Source: Irpex lacteus (Eukaryota > Basidiomycota > Agaricomycetes > Polyporales > Irpicaceae). Taken from it: a stretch of 64,000 nt of DNA. The position numbers were made by a program, and so were the translations under genes. The DNA is taken from positions 930,001-994,000 of the forward strand of contig MQVO02000002.1 in NCBI GenBank assembly GCA_001986395.2. Reading direction: 5' to 3'. Of this stretch, positions 47,703 through 58,295 are shown piece by piece. The notes under the pieces were generated by a model. It had not been told where the DNA came from. It worked only from the letters and a program-made list of their open reading frames with translations, and made no database searches. Position 1 is the first letter of the stretch. Each line of letters begins with the position of its first letter.

Positions 47703-49698
47703 TCAAGATCCTATACAGTCGAGGTTGGCAACGTATACACCCAACGAGATGCCGCTTGGCCATCCCACTTCTATACTCTCGGGAATGTGATCTAGATCCA
47801 AGTGGGGATAAACGCGTTTATCAATACTGAAACAATGCGCCATGGATGGACCCAGACTCCGCATCGCGAACTCTGGGGTGACAAGATATAGAATAGTCCC
47901 TTCCGGACGCTGATCACGAAGGGAAGAGAGATATTCTTCTACATCGGTTAATGCTCTCCCTGCAAGATCAGCTACCGATGCACGACCTGCCAAAACTTCT
48001 ACGGATGCATATGAGCGTTTTTCCAGTGGTAAATGTCAGACCGCGCCTACCGCTCTCAGGAATACCGAGTAAATGCCATGGGGGCATATATGTCTTCCAA
48101 TACACTGTAATGTAGTTGTGCGAGGATGGTAGGGAGGAAATTCGATCGTTCAGGTGAAGCAGGGAAGGTACAACACCGCCCTGGTGTAGGACACCAAACA
48201 GGAGCGTTAGGACGGCGTTGCTGATGATCCACGTCACCTGTAGAATACGTATATGAGTATCGTACTCGCGCAATGCTGGCTATTCTTACCAAAAAGACCC
48301 TGTTTACAGTCTCTATATAACCGCTGTTTGTCACGAGGACTACGAACGGAACTACGAGTGGGGTAAGAAACCTTGGTTCCTGGTGTGGCTGGAGAGATAG
48401 CACAGTTAACGAGAATATGATACACAGGGTGCACGCTACAAAGCACGACGTTGAGTAACTGTAACCTGACGGCAATGGGAAGACTTACTCCGGTTAATAA
48501 TTGCTACGGCGTTTGGCTGAGTTCTCCCTTTACTTTTCAGGGTGAAAATACGCCTTGCCGCAAGGATTCCATAGAAGATGAGGCCTGGGCCAACGATGAG
48601 TGGCATGTTCACTGCTATGTGCAGCCATCGTGGATGCAGGCCATGCTTTGCCAAATTATCCGGAGACATGTTGTATAGCAGGTTGTTATAAGGCGTCAGG
48701 ACGAAACGCAATGACTCGCCAGGGAAGTAGAGAGTGTCCATTGCAATTGCGCCACACAAAGCGACGAGGCCGGTGCAAAGTGGCATTGTAAGGGCCTGCA
48801 TCCAGCGACCAATTGAGACACGGCCAGAGACCCTTGTTACCTGCAAGCTCAAGAGAAGCACTTCCGCGGCAACGGGGAAGACAAACGCAGTGAATGTGAT
48901 CCGGGTCATGATGCCGAGGACAATTATGACAGCAAACCAGCTGGTTTGGGTCGAGAATGTTTCCTTTCAGGTGTAAAATCAATGCGAGTCGTCTTCTCAA
49001 AGGGATCCACTCACTCTGTCAGTGGGACCATTGGTGCGCTGGCTGATCAGCATACGCCCGAGAATTGCAATGGCCAGCGCAACGAGACAGGCCTCAACGG
49101 AGTTGGAGAAGGGACGGACTTGAAAGGTCATGACCACATGCGAAGAGGCCAGCAGGAGCAGCGCTTGGGATGGCGCAATAGGCACCAACTGTGAAACACA
49201 TATATCTGGAACGACGTAAGGCCACCAATAGTACATCAGCCGTGCGAAAAGCGTGCTTACCAAGTACGAATGAAAGAGCAAGTGCACTGAGACGTTCCAG
49301 AAGGAATACAGCACGACTCGAGACATTCCCTAGGAATCATCATAAATCCCTCCAACGAGTGATATGGCCTAAATTACCTGAAAGTGTTTGCTTGAGTATT
49401 ATCATTGGTAGCCCAGTCGTCAACAATGGGGGTAATATTGAGCGACACGGGAAAATAGTGTCCCATTCCCAGGTTTTCAGATGGTGCCAGCCAAGAATTG
49501 CTCCTGAACATTCGTGCATTTAGTATGCGTACTAAACACAGTGTGAACCGAGATCTTACCTGCTGTTACCTCTCCATTCTGGAAGTATTCATCCGGATGA
49601 ACGTACCCAAGCCCGGTGAATGCAAGCAAGACGCGCAAAGTTATTAGTGAGCAATAAATACGGCCGTTGTGGCTCTGAAAAGTGTGGTAGAGTGACAT
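47703..49698 (-). CDS. SMP3: GPI mannosyltransferase 4 (SMP3 type, GT22 family)
   Basis: ER enzyme of glycosyltransferase family 22 that adds the fourth, side-chain mannose from dolichyl-phosphate mannose during GPI anchor synthesis. The ATG at 49696-49698 starts exon 1, which contains the luminal catalytic motif HPDEYFQNGEV, where the Asp and Glu are the catalytic loop residues. Exon 2 continues TWEWDTIFPCRSILPP, a conserved family block. Hydrophobic helices follow in several exons (PSQALLLLASSHVVMTFQVR, then PFSNSVEACLVALAIAILG). The C-terminal luminal part contains EEYLSSLRDQRPEGTILYLV and ends HLDLDHIPESIEVG ... LDCIGS at the TGA at 47703. Middle exons between 48.0 and 48.9 kb are approximate. 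It is divergent from RPB9, 228 bp apart. Confidence 0.88.
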
Positions 49699-49926
49699 CA
49701 AACGTTCAATACGGCATATCTTGAACGTTGAATGAGCTTTTGCTAGGTGCGACTGAAGGAGTTGAGTTGCCAGTCACGGTACCGGTGCCAGAACAAGTGG
49801 GCGTGGAAGGTAGGCGCACAAAGGCCCTGGTCTGCTGACTCAGCGACCTTATTTGGAGATCGTGGGCGGCCACCAGCACTAGCGCCTTAACTTGTCCCTG
49901 TCCTCCATCCTTAACCTGTCCCTAGC
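49699..49926. promoter_or_regulatory. Divergent promoter SMP3 / RPB9
   Basis: The 228 bp between the start codons of two housekeeping genes. No TATA box stands out on either strand, as usual for such promoters. Confidence 0.5.
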
Positions 49927-50569
49927 ATGGTCAGTGTTGCACCTCAATTGTCCATGGAGTCTTTTTACAGTGCACTGATATCTATTACAAACATCTATAC
50001 GCATCAATAGGCTTCCCTTCACTTTTGCTCCGAATGCAACAACCTTCTCTATCCCAAAGCCGACCCAGAACGCAGAGTCATGCTCTACGCATGCAGGATC
50101 TGCTCTTATGACGAAATAGGAGATAACCAGTGTGTGTACAGAAACGATTTGCTAACGGTAACAAAGTAAGTCGTTGTCATATCTATCTTCGGTTTACACT
50201 GCACGATGTGTGACTGGAGCCGTCATTGCTAAACTTACATAACTCACAGGGAGAAAGTTGGTGTCACTCATGACCTTGGGACGGATACAACACTGGTAAG
50301 TTTCGGTTAATTCGTGCGAGGATCAGACCTTACTACAGAATCCAGGCACATGCTCAAATGGTGTGCCCGAACTGTGGCCACGACGAGTGAGTTTCGTGTC
50401 ATCTATAAGTTATTTAGCTACTAATGCATAAACTCATAGCGCTGTCTACTTCCAAGATCAATCTAAGCGAAAACAGACAAGAATGATTCTGTTCTACGTC
50501 TGCTCGAAATGCAGTCATAGTTTCACCGATCCAACGCTCAATGTCGACAGTAGACCGGACATGGATTAG
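49927..50569 (+). CDS. RPB9: DNA-directed RNA polymerase II subunit RPB9
   Basis: Small zinc-ribbon subunit of RNA polymerase II, needed for start-site choice and proofreading with TFIIS. Five exons (49927-49929, 50011-50165, 50250-50295, 50346-50386, 50440-50569) give 124 codons, the standard size. The first exon is the start codon alone, with an 81-bp intron (GTCAGT donor) after it. The second exon then reads ASLHFCSECNNLLYPKADPE, matching the canonical RPB9 N-terminus. Two zinc ribbons are intact: CSEC with CRIC in the N-terminal half and CPNC with CSKC in the C-terminal half. The linker contains YRNDLLTVTKEK and the C-terminal jaw region QTRMILFYVC. It ends at the TAG at 50567-50569. Confidence 0.95.
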
Positions 50570-50912
50570 GTGCGGCGTGCTCAGGACAGTGGAGGACACA
50601 CGGTTCACAGCATATATTTTTCGCGCCTCTTTCTCTCTCTGAATATATACGTGGGCTGGTGACGTATCGCTTCGCAGGACACGCAAGTCTTGGTCTCGAC
50701 GGAAGGCGAGGACAGCCACGACACATGTCATACCTTCAAACCCAGTGATTGCGACTTACCCAATTACATCGCATGTACATATAGAAGAGATCGCGAATGC
50801 AGATTTTTCTACAGATCGAGTCCATTTTACAGGCATAAATAAGTGCTACTGAATAAGTCCGTATACGAGATGCTTCAAATCCCTAGGCCGCAGCATCACC
50901 CATATAGTTACG
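50570..50912. other. Convergent tail region RPB9 / FAD oxidase
   Basis: About 340 bp between two converging genes, made of untranslated sequence; no gene is seen. Confidence 0.5.
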
Positions 50913-52845
50913 CTACAATTTGAACCCTCCGGCGAGCCCCATCACATTCAGAGGGTCGTAAATCCTCTTAAGGGCCTTCAGTGCGAACAAGTTGTTGCCA
51001 AAGATCCTCGAGATCGGCGTAGTGTCGATAGCATAGTTTCCGTATAACGGAGCATGCGCGATATTCTGGCCCTGGCTAATCGCCTCGTTAGTAAGCTGTT
51101 GTGCGCTCTGAACAGCAATGTCCCGTATCTTGCTGTCCTGTGCTGCATCTCTCCAGGCGAAATAGATGTTCAGAGGTAGCAAAGTGCGCGAACGATCAGG
51201 TGGGTAGGCCGATCCCCTCCGTGATGGAAAAGGTCAGACAAGAATGGCTCGACGTCGTACGAGACAATTCCAGACAGTGGAGTTGTCAGTTGAGGTCCCC
51301 AGAACTAGTTACTCCGTCAGTGCGTGTCTCGACTCGGACATGACCAAAGAAGCGTACGATAGTCTCGTTAACGATCGAGTCGAGAATCTGGGGCGTGAGT
51401 TCCAGCAAGGAGACAGTGTGGAAAACGGCACTGTCGCCGCAAATTCGTCAGTATTCATGTATATACGCGAGATATTACTGTCATTGCTTACCGATCGCCG
51501 TAAGGCGCAGAAGATGGTGATGCTTGAACGAGCGACAAGAACGAGCGTGTCTTAATATCTGATAATACCGAAGGAATGGCAAGGAAGTCCTCAAAAATAT
51601 CGGAAGGTGGGGTTGGACCGTCGTAGAACAAGAGTTGCGTCACGTCAGGCTAGCAACAAATGTAAGTGAAGGCGAGTAGAATTAGCGAGAAAGAGGAACA
51701 TACGAAACCAGCGATGTAGTTGTATGTTGTGATAATCTGCGCCTTGGGGTCCTTCACCTGGGCTGCGAACTTAGCTGTGGCGTTGTTCACTGCAGCCAGC
51801 TGATCTCCGTCATATACGAGAATACCACCCTGAGCAAAAAGAAACTCAGCTTTGTTCGATACTAGTAGGTTTATATACGTACCCAGACTTGTCCCTGCGG
51901 ATATGTTTTGAGAGTAAACTTCGTAACTATACCGAAGTTATTGTATCCGCCCTTCAGAGCAAACAAAAGATCCGGATGCCACGAGTCCACCGTCAGAACC
52001 GTACCGTTCGGGAGAACAAGTTCGAACGCTAAGATGTTGTCAACAGTGAGGCCGTACTGATTAGAGAGCCAGGAGTAACCTGTATTGATCGATGATGTCT
52101 GGTTAAGGCACGACGGACTACAGAGAATTAAACGATTTACTGACCGCCACCGAGGGAAAATCCAGCAACACCAATACCACTGGCCCGACCTCCAACAACG
52201 TTCACGCCATATGGCTCAAGGGCTGCGTATACATCGTCCCAAAGAAGACCAGCACCGACTTCGACAGAGTTGGAATTCGCATGGTATGTGACTTTGTTGA
52301 AACGAGCCAGAGAGATCTGAACGCCAGTAGTTGAAGAAAACCCCTGGTTCGTGGCGTGTCCACCACCCTTGACCTGTCAATTCAGACGTCAGTACGCAGG
52401 GGAGCACGCTGTAGCCGGTACACATACTGCAAACGGCGTCTTATTGGCACCAACAATATGCAACTACGATAGTCGAAGGTCAATACAACGGTACATCGAG
52501 CAATACCTGGCCTCTAGTCTGGCTCAGAGCAGCACTTACAATCTTCCCGACATCCTCAGGGGTACCCGGTTCGACAGAGCAAGCTGATTGTTGGGTACTA
52601 GATGCCATCCAATGTTCGTTATCTTCAGCATAGTTGATGGAACCTTGGCAAACGTAAGTCAGGACATCAGAGACTCAGTAGACGTATATCATCACTATCA
52701 TACCAGGATAGAACACTTCCGATGCGCTTGAGACCGCTTTGGCAATCTTGGCACATACCGACGAGGGACTTGAGCTACGCTGTGACAACTCGTCAGCGTG
52801 TACAGCAGAGGCAAGCAAAGCCACTGCGAGCAATGCTTTGAACAT
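50913..52845 (-). CDS. Secreted FAD-linked oxidase (BBE-like family)
   Basis: Flavoprotein oxidase of the PCMH fold with C-terminal BBE domain, a group that includes carbohydrate, nicotine-like and alkaloid oxidases. The ATG at 52843-52845 gives a signal peptide (MFKALLAVALLASAVHA). The FAD domain contains VKGGGHATNQGFSST; the His in GGH is the likely covalent flavin attachment. The second cofactor block is VVGGRASGIGVAGFSLGGG, where bicovalent enzymes have a Cys after GG; here it is Arg-Ala-Ser, so single attachment is expected. The substrate domain reads LPNGTVLTVDSWHPDLLFAL and NNFGIVTKFTLKTYPQGQVW. The C-terminal BBE segment reads FGNNLFALKALKRIYDPLNV and ends GLAGGFKL at 50913. About eight short introns; some middle boundaries are approximate. 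Confidence 0.88.
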
Positions 52846-54073
52846 GGCGACTGCCACAATGGACCCCCACAGGCTTCGAAGAGACACGGGGATACAAGAG
52901 CGACGCGATCCCTCTACTGCTCATATTTATATCAGCACAGCGATCACGCTCAATGAGGCGTCGATTAGTGTGATCTCCTCGCTGGTGGCTCACTCACCCA
53001 TCAAACATCAAGCTCATATTCCGAAGTCGCGCATGATCATATCCAGCTAGGTGTGCCGAGTGTAGAAACGTCGCTGATCAAGCTATGAGTGAGGATGAAA
53101 CCCCTCATCATGATTTGCGTTCCTGTTTTTGAAGGAGCCAAGGCAAGCCACAACTATTACTGGTTGATGGATGACTTCGGTGGACATGATGAAATGTCAA
53201 AGGTCACGAGGAAGAGCCCCTAGATCGTATGCACATGGCAGCATTACAGAACGTAAGTACTTACGCCGTTTTGCTAGCTGTGAAATGAAGGGGAAAATAT
53301 GAGCTGTACCCATTCGCTGCGAGTTTATTCTTGCCTGTGTTGGCGCTGCTATTGAATGAGTTTGCACTTGTTCCTATATGTAACGTGCGTAAGGATATTC
53401 CCAACATTAAGGCACTGTTAGATTGCTCACGACGCAGCATCTCTGATCAGATGGAAATCTGGGACTCTTGGAGATGTCAGAGACGCATGGATATTGGTAG
53501 GGTATATGTCGATCTGTCGTCGAGAGAATGCTGGAGATGTCAGTCCTATCAAAACTACGCCATCCCCGTCTTTGCTCCTGTAGGTGCATCGAAGTATGTA
53601 AAATACCCGCAACCCAAGCCTATCCTTGGAGGAAGTTGCACATAGACCTCTTACGGCGAGCAGGCTAACTGCAGATTGAGTATCAACCCAGAGCGCGCTC
53701 GAGCTTTATTCTTTCCTGTACAAACTGCTCTTGAAGTCAGCATTGCTGACGAAGGAGACTCAATGAAGAGGATGGCCATCCAGCCGAAGGGTTGCAATCG
53801 AAGACGGCTTGCAACAACAGCGATAGGACATCGTCATGATGGTTGGGTCCAAGGAGCTCGAGGACTACTGCGGGCGTCTTTTAGTAGCTGGTGAGCTGAG
53901 TGTGATAATAATGTTATAGTACTGGTAGCATGTTGCTGTATACAAGCCTTCAATTGAGATCCAGACCCAAAAAACGTAAATGTAGAATACAATATTTGCA
54001 GGCTAATTAAAAAAAGAAACAATATTGACGAACGCCCCCAAGGGTAGTACTGAGCCCGGCCAGGTGGGTAAGC
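52846..54073. other. Intergenic between FAD oxidase and glutaminase genes
   Basis: About 1.2 kb. A plus frame at 53331-53645 has Cys/Trp/Arg text (for example ECWRCQSYQ) but no splice partner or family. A 12-bp element (tggagatgtcag) occurs twice about 60 bp apart. No gene is supported. Confidence 0.45.
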
Positions 54074-57000
54074 TCAGCACTTTGAGGGTATCTCAGGCTC
54101 GGATATCAAGTTATGAATTGCGGTTGTTTGGGTATCTGTAGGTTCTTCCACATGAGTGGATTCGGGTAAAGACTCGTCCGCTGGCAGGTTCTCATAGTAT
54201 CCAGGGGGTGGTGCATGGCCTTGTTCAACCGCCGATTTCATTCTCTCAACCTCCTCCCTGAGACGTTCTACTTCGGATAGTAAACGACTGTCCCCGCCGC
54301 TAGTACTGCTTTGAGCACCTCCGGCATTACTACTCCTCGTGGGCGATGCATCAGTGCTTGGGGGATCCACTGACTCTCCTGCTACAGAATACGGGTTTGG
54401 TAAACTCGTATTTGACGATGGACCGTGACTCGCGCTAGCACCCGAGTCTCGGAATGCCAGAAGCGCGGCGTTGCTGGGATAGAGAGGAGTAGTACCATAT
54501 GTGTAGGGGTGTATTTCGGCCTCCACGTTGGGCGCACCCGTGTCATGCTGCCCCGAAGCGCGAGGTATTTCGTTCATATCAAGCAAGATGGCAGGTCTAT
54601 TTTCTTGGAACGTGTGCCTACGGCGAAGCACCCATGTTAGCGCTGCGAGGCCACCGATAAGTGCTACGCCACCGATAGCAATACCCGCGATGGCGCCGTT
54701 CGATATATGCTTCGAACTGCTTCCACCGCTATGATTGGTGTTGTCGTTGCCCGTGGTACCGGAGTCCGAGCCATTGCCGTTGGATCCAGCGGTACTGTTA
54801 GAACCGATAATCTTCTTGCTGATGGTTAGAGCGAGGGGAGCATACATGGCTCCAACAGCGGGTGAGCCTTGTCCTACTGGGCCTTGTTCTCCAGAGCTGG
54901 CATTGTAAACCACAGGAAATGGCGTATTTGCTCCCAGGAGGCTTTGGGAGTTATAGCTGGCGACTTGGCTGACCAGTGACGTGCGGACGTGTTCATCGGT
55001 CATGATAGCCGCAGCGAATAATATCCAATCTGGCGGTACTTGCGTTAGAATCTTGTAATGGAACTACAGCGCACAATACATACCCGCTCGGGCTATGCTA
55101 CTCGATATCTCTAGCGGTACGCCAAATCGCAATGTAGCTGGTGATCAAATGTAAGTAAAAATCATGAAGGAAAGAGGGTCAACGCCGCGGCGAAGACTTA
55201 CATGTCTCCAAGTTGACGACAGCCGTGAAACCATCGTATACCTGGGTTCGTATTGAGCACAAAGCTGAAGTAGTCTTCCATAAGTTTACTTACAGTCTTG
55301 TCAATGAGATCTAAACCAAGCAGTTTATCTGCGAAAAGATTGTACAGAAACCCGGGATCCGAGGAGGTGAAACTGACGGTAGGTTGACCGCTATGAAATG
55401 CCAAGGATTGCCACTGGGAGGCATAATCAATGGCAGTACTCTATGCATACCAGTTAGACAGGACAACTGAAGTAGATGACAGATTACCGTACGTTGAATC
55501 GTTGCGCATCGTCAGTTCGATTCATTGCCTCAGCGATCTTTGCCATGGCACCAATTCCGATAATTCCCTTCAGCGCGAGATTTGTCTGGTTGTTTACGCT
55601 GCCCAGTTTGTTGGACAAAGCGTCAGATAGAGAAGTGACCCTGTAGCCGATAAGTACTATATAAGTAAGGATTTCCGCAGACCGTCTTATACTTACTGTT
55701 GCTGAGGATTCAAAGCAAAATCCACAAGGTAAGAGCCCCATCGACTCAGGAGGCCATACTGAAGACATTAGTTGGCTGGAATATGCATCACGAAGCAGAA
55801 ACATATACATACATGTTTGGAAAGCAATGAATCATCTCCGGACGTCTGAGCATGTGCAAGTCCCATGATCAACATATTCGCCGTTTCTGTGGCAGGGCCA
55901 CCATTAGCACTAGTTTTCGGCCAAATTTCAGACTTACGTTCTATGCCTTGATTATGGGCTTTCGTATTTCCTGTGGCATTCGGAAACGAAGTACCTAGAT
56001 GACCAGATACAAGACCAGTGAGCTGCTGCACACAGGCCGCAAGTCTCCAGCTCTCACCTAGGTTTGGTGCAGCAAACGGGTTCTGATACTGATTACTATC
56101 TTGGAACTCAAGTAGTGGCCGTAATAAGTAGCCAAGGATGTTTGGATTCAAGTATAAATACGCAGGCATTGCTGCGTACATGACATCGACGGGGTTCACA
56201 CTCGATGGTGAACCTTGATCTCCAAGACCAGTGCTATAGATCATCTATCAGGATGCACTGGTGTTTGAAGAAATGAAGATAGACTGACTCAGCTGTGCCG
56301 ACATAGCCCATATCCTTCATGAACGCCTTGATATCAAGCGCACTAGACTCATTCGATCCTGTGTCCTTCGGAATTGTATACTCAATCGCTCCCATTGCTT
56401 GCCTAGTAGATAAAGATAACAGGTTTGCATAGTCAGAACCATAAGGCTGAGCGGCTTGTGACAATGACGCATCAAGCGCATTTGCAGAAGCCAGTGCATC
56501 AGGAAAGTGGTCCACAACATCTGCGAGCTGCGAGACGTTCAGCTGATCAATAAACCCATAAACATAACTGAGACGTACTAGATTGTTCACGTTGGTAAAA
56601 CTCGACCAATAATACGCGGTACGATTCTCCGTTTTTCCTTGGCTGTTCGTGTACTGGACTACAGGATCCCTGACAATTCCAAGTGCGAATACGGCTGGAT
56701 TGCTCTTGGAACTGACGGTACCCAAGTCAATGGCAAGCCCAAGAATCGTATTTGTGTCTGACGGACTGAGGGGTCATAAGAGACTGCGGGCAAATTCAGA
56801 TTAACAAACTCTGCACGTACGGGCCAATAGCGTCTTCACCAGTCTGGATGGAGCTACTGAGTTTGGTGCCATTCGCGAAGGACAGGCGTGTGCTTTTTGA
56901 TGGACCAATTTGCCAGGAGAGTGAATTGGACTGTGGGAACGAGTCTAGTGATATTCTAATACGTCGTGATTATAACGGACCTTTTGCGTAGCATAATATA

Positions 57001-57859
57001 CCGTCGCGTCTTGAGGTCTGTTGACGTTCTCGGTGAATGGTATTGGGTTTTTCAATTGACGTTGCAGCGAAACAAATTTGAATTCATCACTGTCGTCTAC
57101 TGCCCACCCAGATACCTGTGAGAGGTCTCCAGCAATCCAAGCTGAAAAAGAGACATCAGTACCGGAAACCAGGTAGGAAAAATATCTATTATTCTGTCAA
57201 CGTACCTCCACTAACATCCGAGTACACTTGCACGTTATGAGGCTGCCCGTCAGAAGAGGATGCAATGACCTGTAGATACGAGAATGGCGAGGACAGCCGC
57301 ACAAGGTCTGTTGCCTGAGAATATTGTAAGCATACGAGTGATAATCAAAGGGGTTATCGCGTGGGTAACATTACCTCAATGGGAGTGACAAAAGTCATGT
57401 TGACGCTGACTTTCCCACCACAATCCAGCGTGTACACTGTTTGAGTCGGGGTAAAGGTGAAACTCTTCTGAGAGGCCACAGAAACATTGGAAAGACTATC
57501 TTCGCCTCCTAATAGCTTGTATGCTATGCCATCAACGCGTATTGACGCGTACCATTCAAGTTGCTAGGGAATTGCGTTGTCAGACTGCAGTGTGGGATAT
57601 AGGCCAAACTTGAAGGACGCACGTTGGCCAGTGGAAGATAGCTTCTAGGTGCAGCTTGGTTTATAGCTGCGCTCCCACCGGCTAGAGGTGCCCAGGCATT
57701 GAGGTATGGATTTTTGACGGCCAGCGGTAGAGAAGGTGGGTTGAAAGGAAAGGTGGTCCAGTTGGTAGGTGCCTGTGCTTCGATGCTGTTTACGAGTTGG
57801 CACAGGATAAAGATCAATGAAAGCAGGAAGCTGGAAAGGGAGGGATCCCAGGTCGCCAT
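54074..57859 (-). CDS. gtaA: Glutaminase A-type protein with C-terminal membrane anchor
   Basis: Fungal extracellular glutaminase family (GtaA), which deamidates glutamine to glutamate outside the cell. The ATG at 57857-57859 starts a signal peptide (LSSFLLSLIFILCQLVNS). The N-terminal domain opens NWTTFPFNPPSLPLAVKNPY and LNAWAPLAGG, typical of GtaA. Middle domains follow (FTNVNNLVRLSYVYGFIDQL, ASLSQAAQPYGSDYANLLSL and TGSNESSALDIKAFMKDMGY), and the C-terminal catalytic-like domain contains EFQDSNQYQNPFAAPNLGES. After it come a Ser/Thr/Gly-rich linker, one membrane helix (GAIAGIAIGGVALIGGLAAL) and a tail of about 220 residues ending EPEIPSKC at 54074. So the enzyme is probably held at the cell surface. 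About fifteen introns; several internal boundaries between 55.0 and 57.2 kb are approximate. Confidence 0.85.
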
Positions 57860-58295
57860 GATGGCGGGGAGAGGAAAAGAGGTTTGCTCAATCTACACGG
57901 AGACATTATGAGTGGCGAGTCTGCGTCAGAGAACTTGAATCTGTCAAAGTCGGCAGCAAGCGCTCGGTCAGTTGTATAACGACATCCTTCTTGATGAGGC
58001 TGTAACTCAGCTGATATGACGGTCGCGGACTGGATGGCCGGTGATAATAACTTAAATACGCTTCAAGAACATACACAGAAATCACCGCTTGCATTGCTAC
58101 CGGTGCCTGGGAAATATTGCAGTTATATTCATACTGAGGACACATACCTGGATCCCTCAAGTCATCCTTTGGGTTCAAATTGTATCGCCACAAGCAATAC
58201 TTGCGGACTGCCTATGTAGTCCTGCCATTAACGAATCGAGCCTGAAGCTAACCCGACCATCGAATGGATTGAATAAATACTGATAATACACGGTA
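57860..58295. other. Promoter region of glutaminase and tail of next gene
   Basis: About 430 bp between same-strand genes. No conspicuous regulatory element was identified and no gene is supported. Confidence 0.45.
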
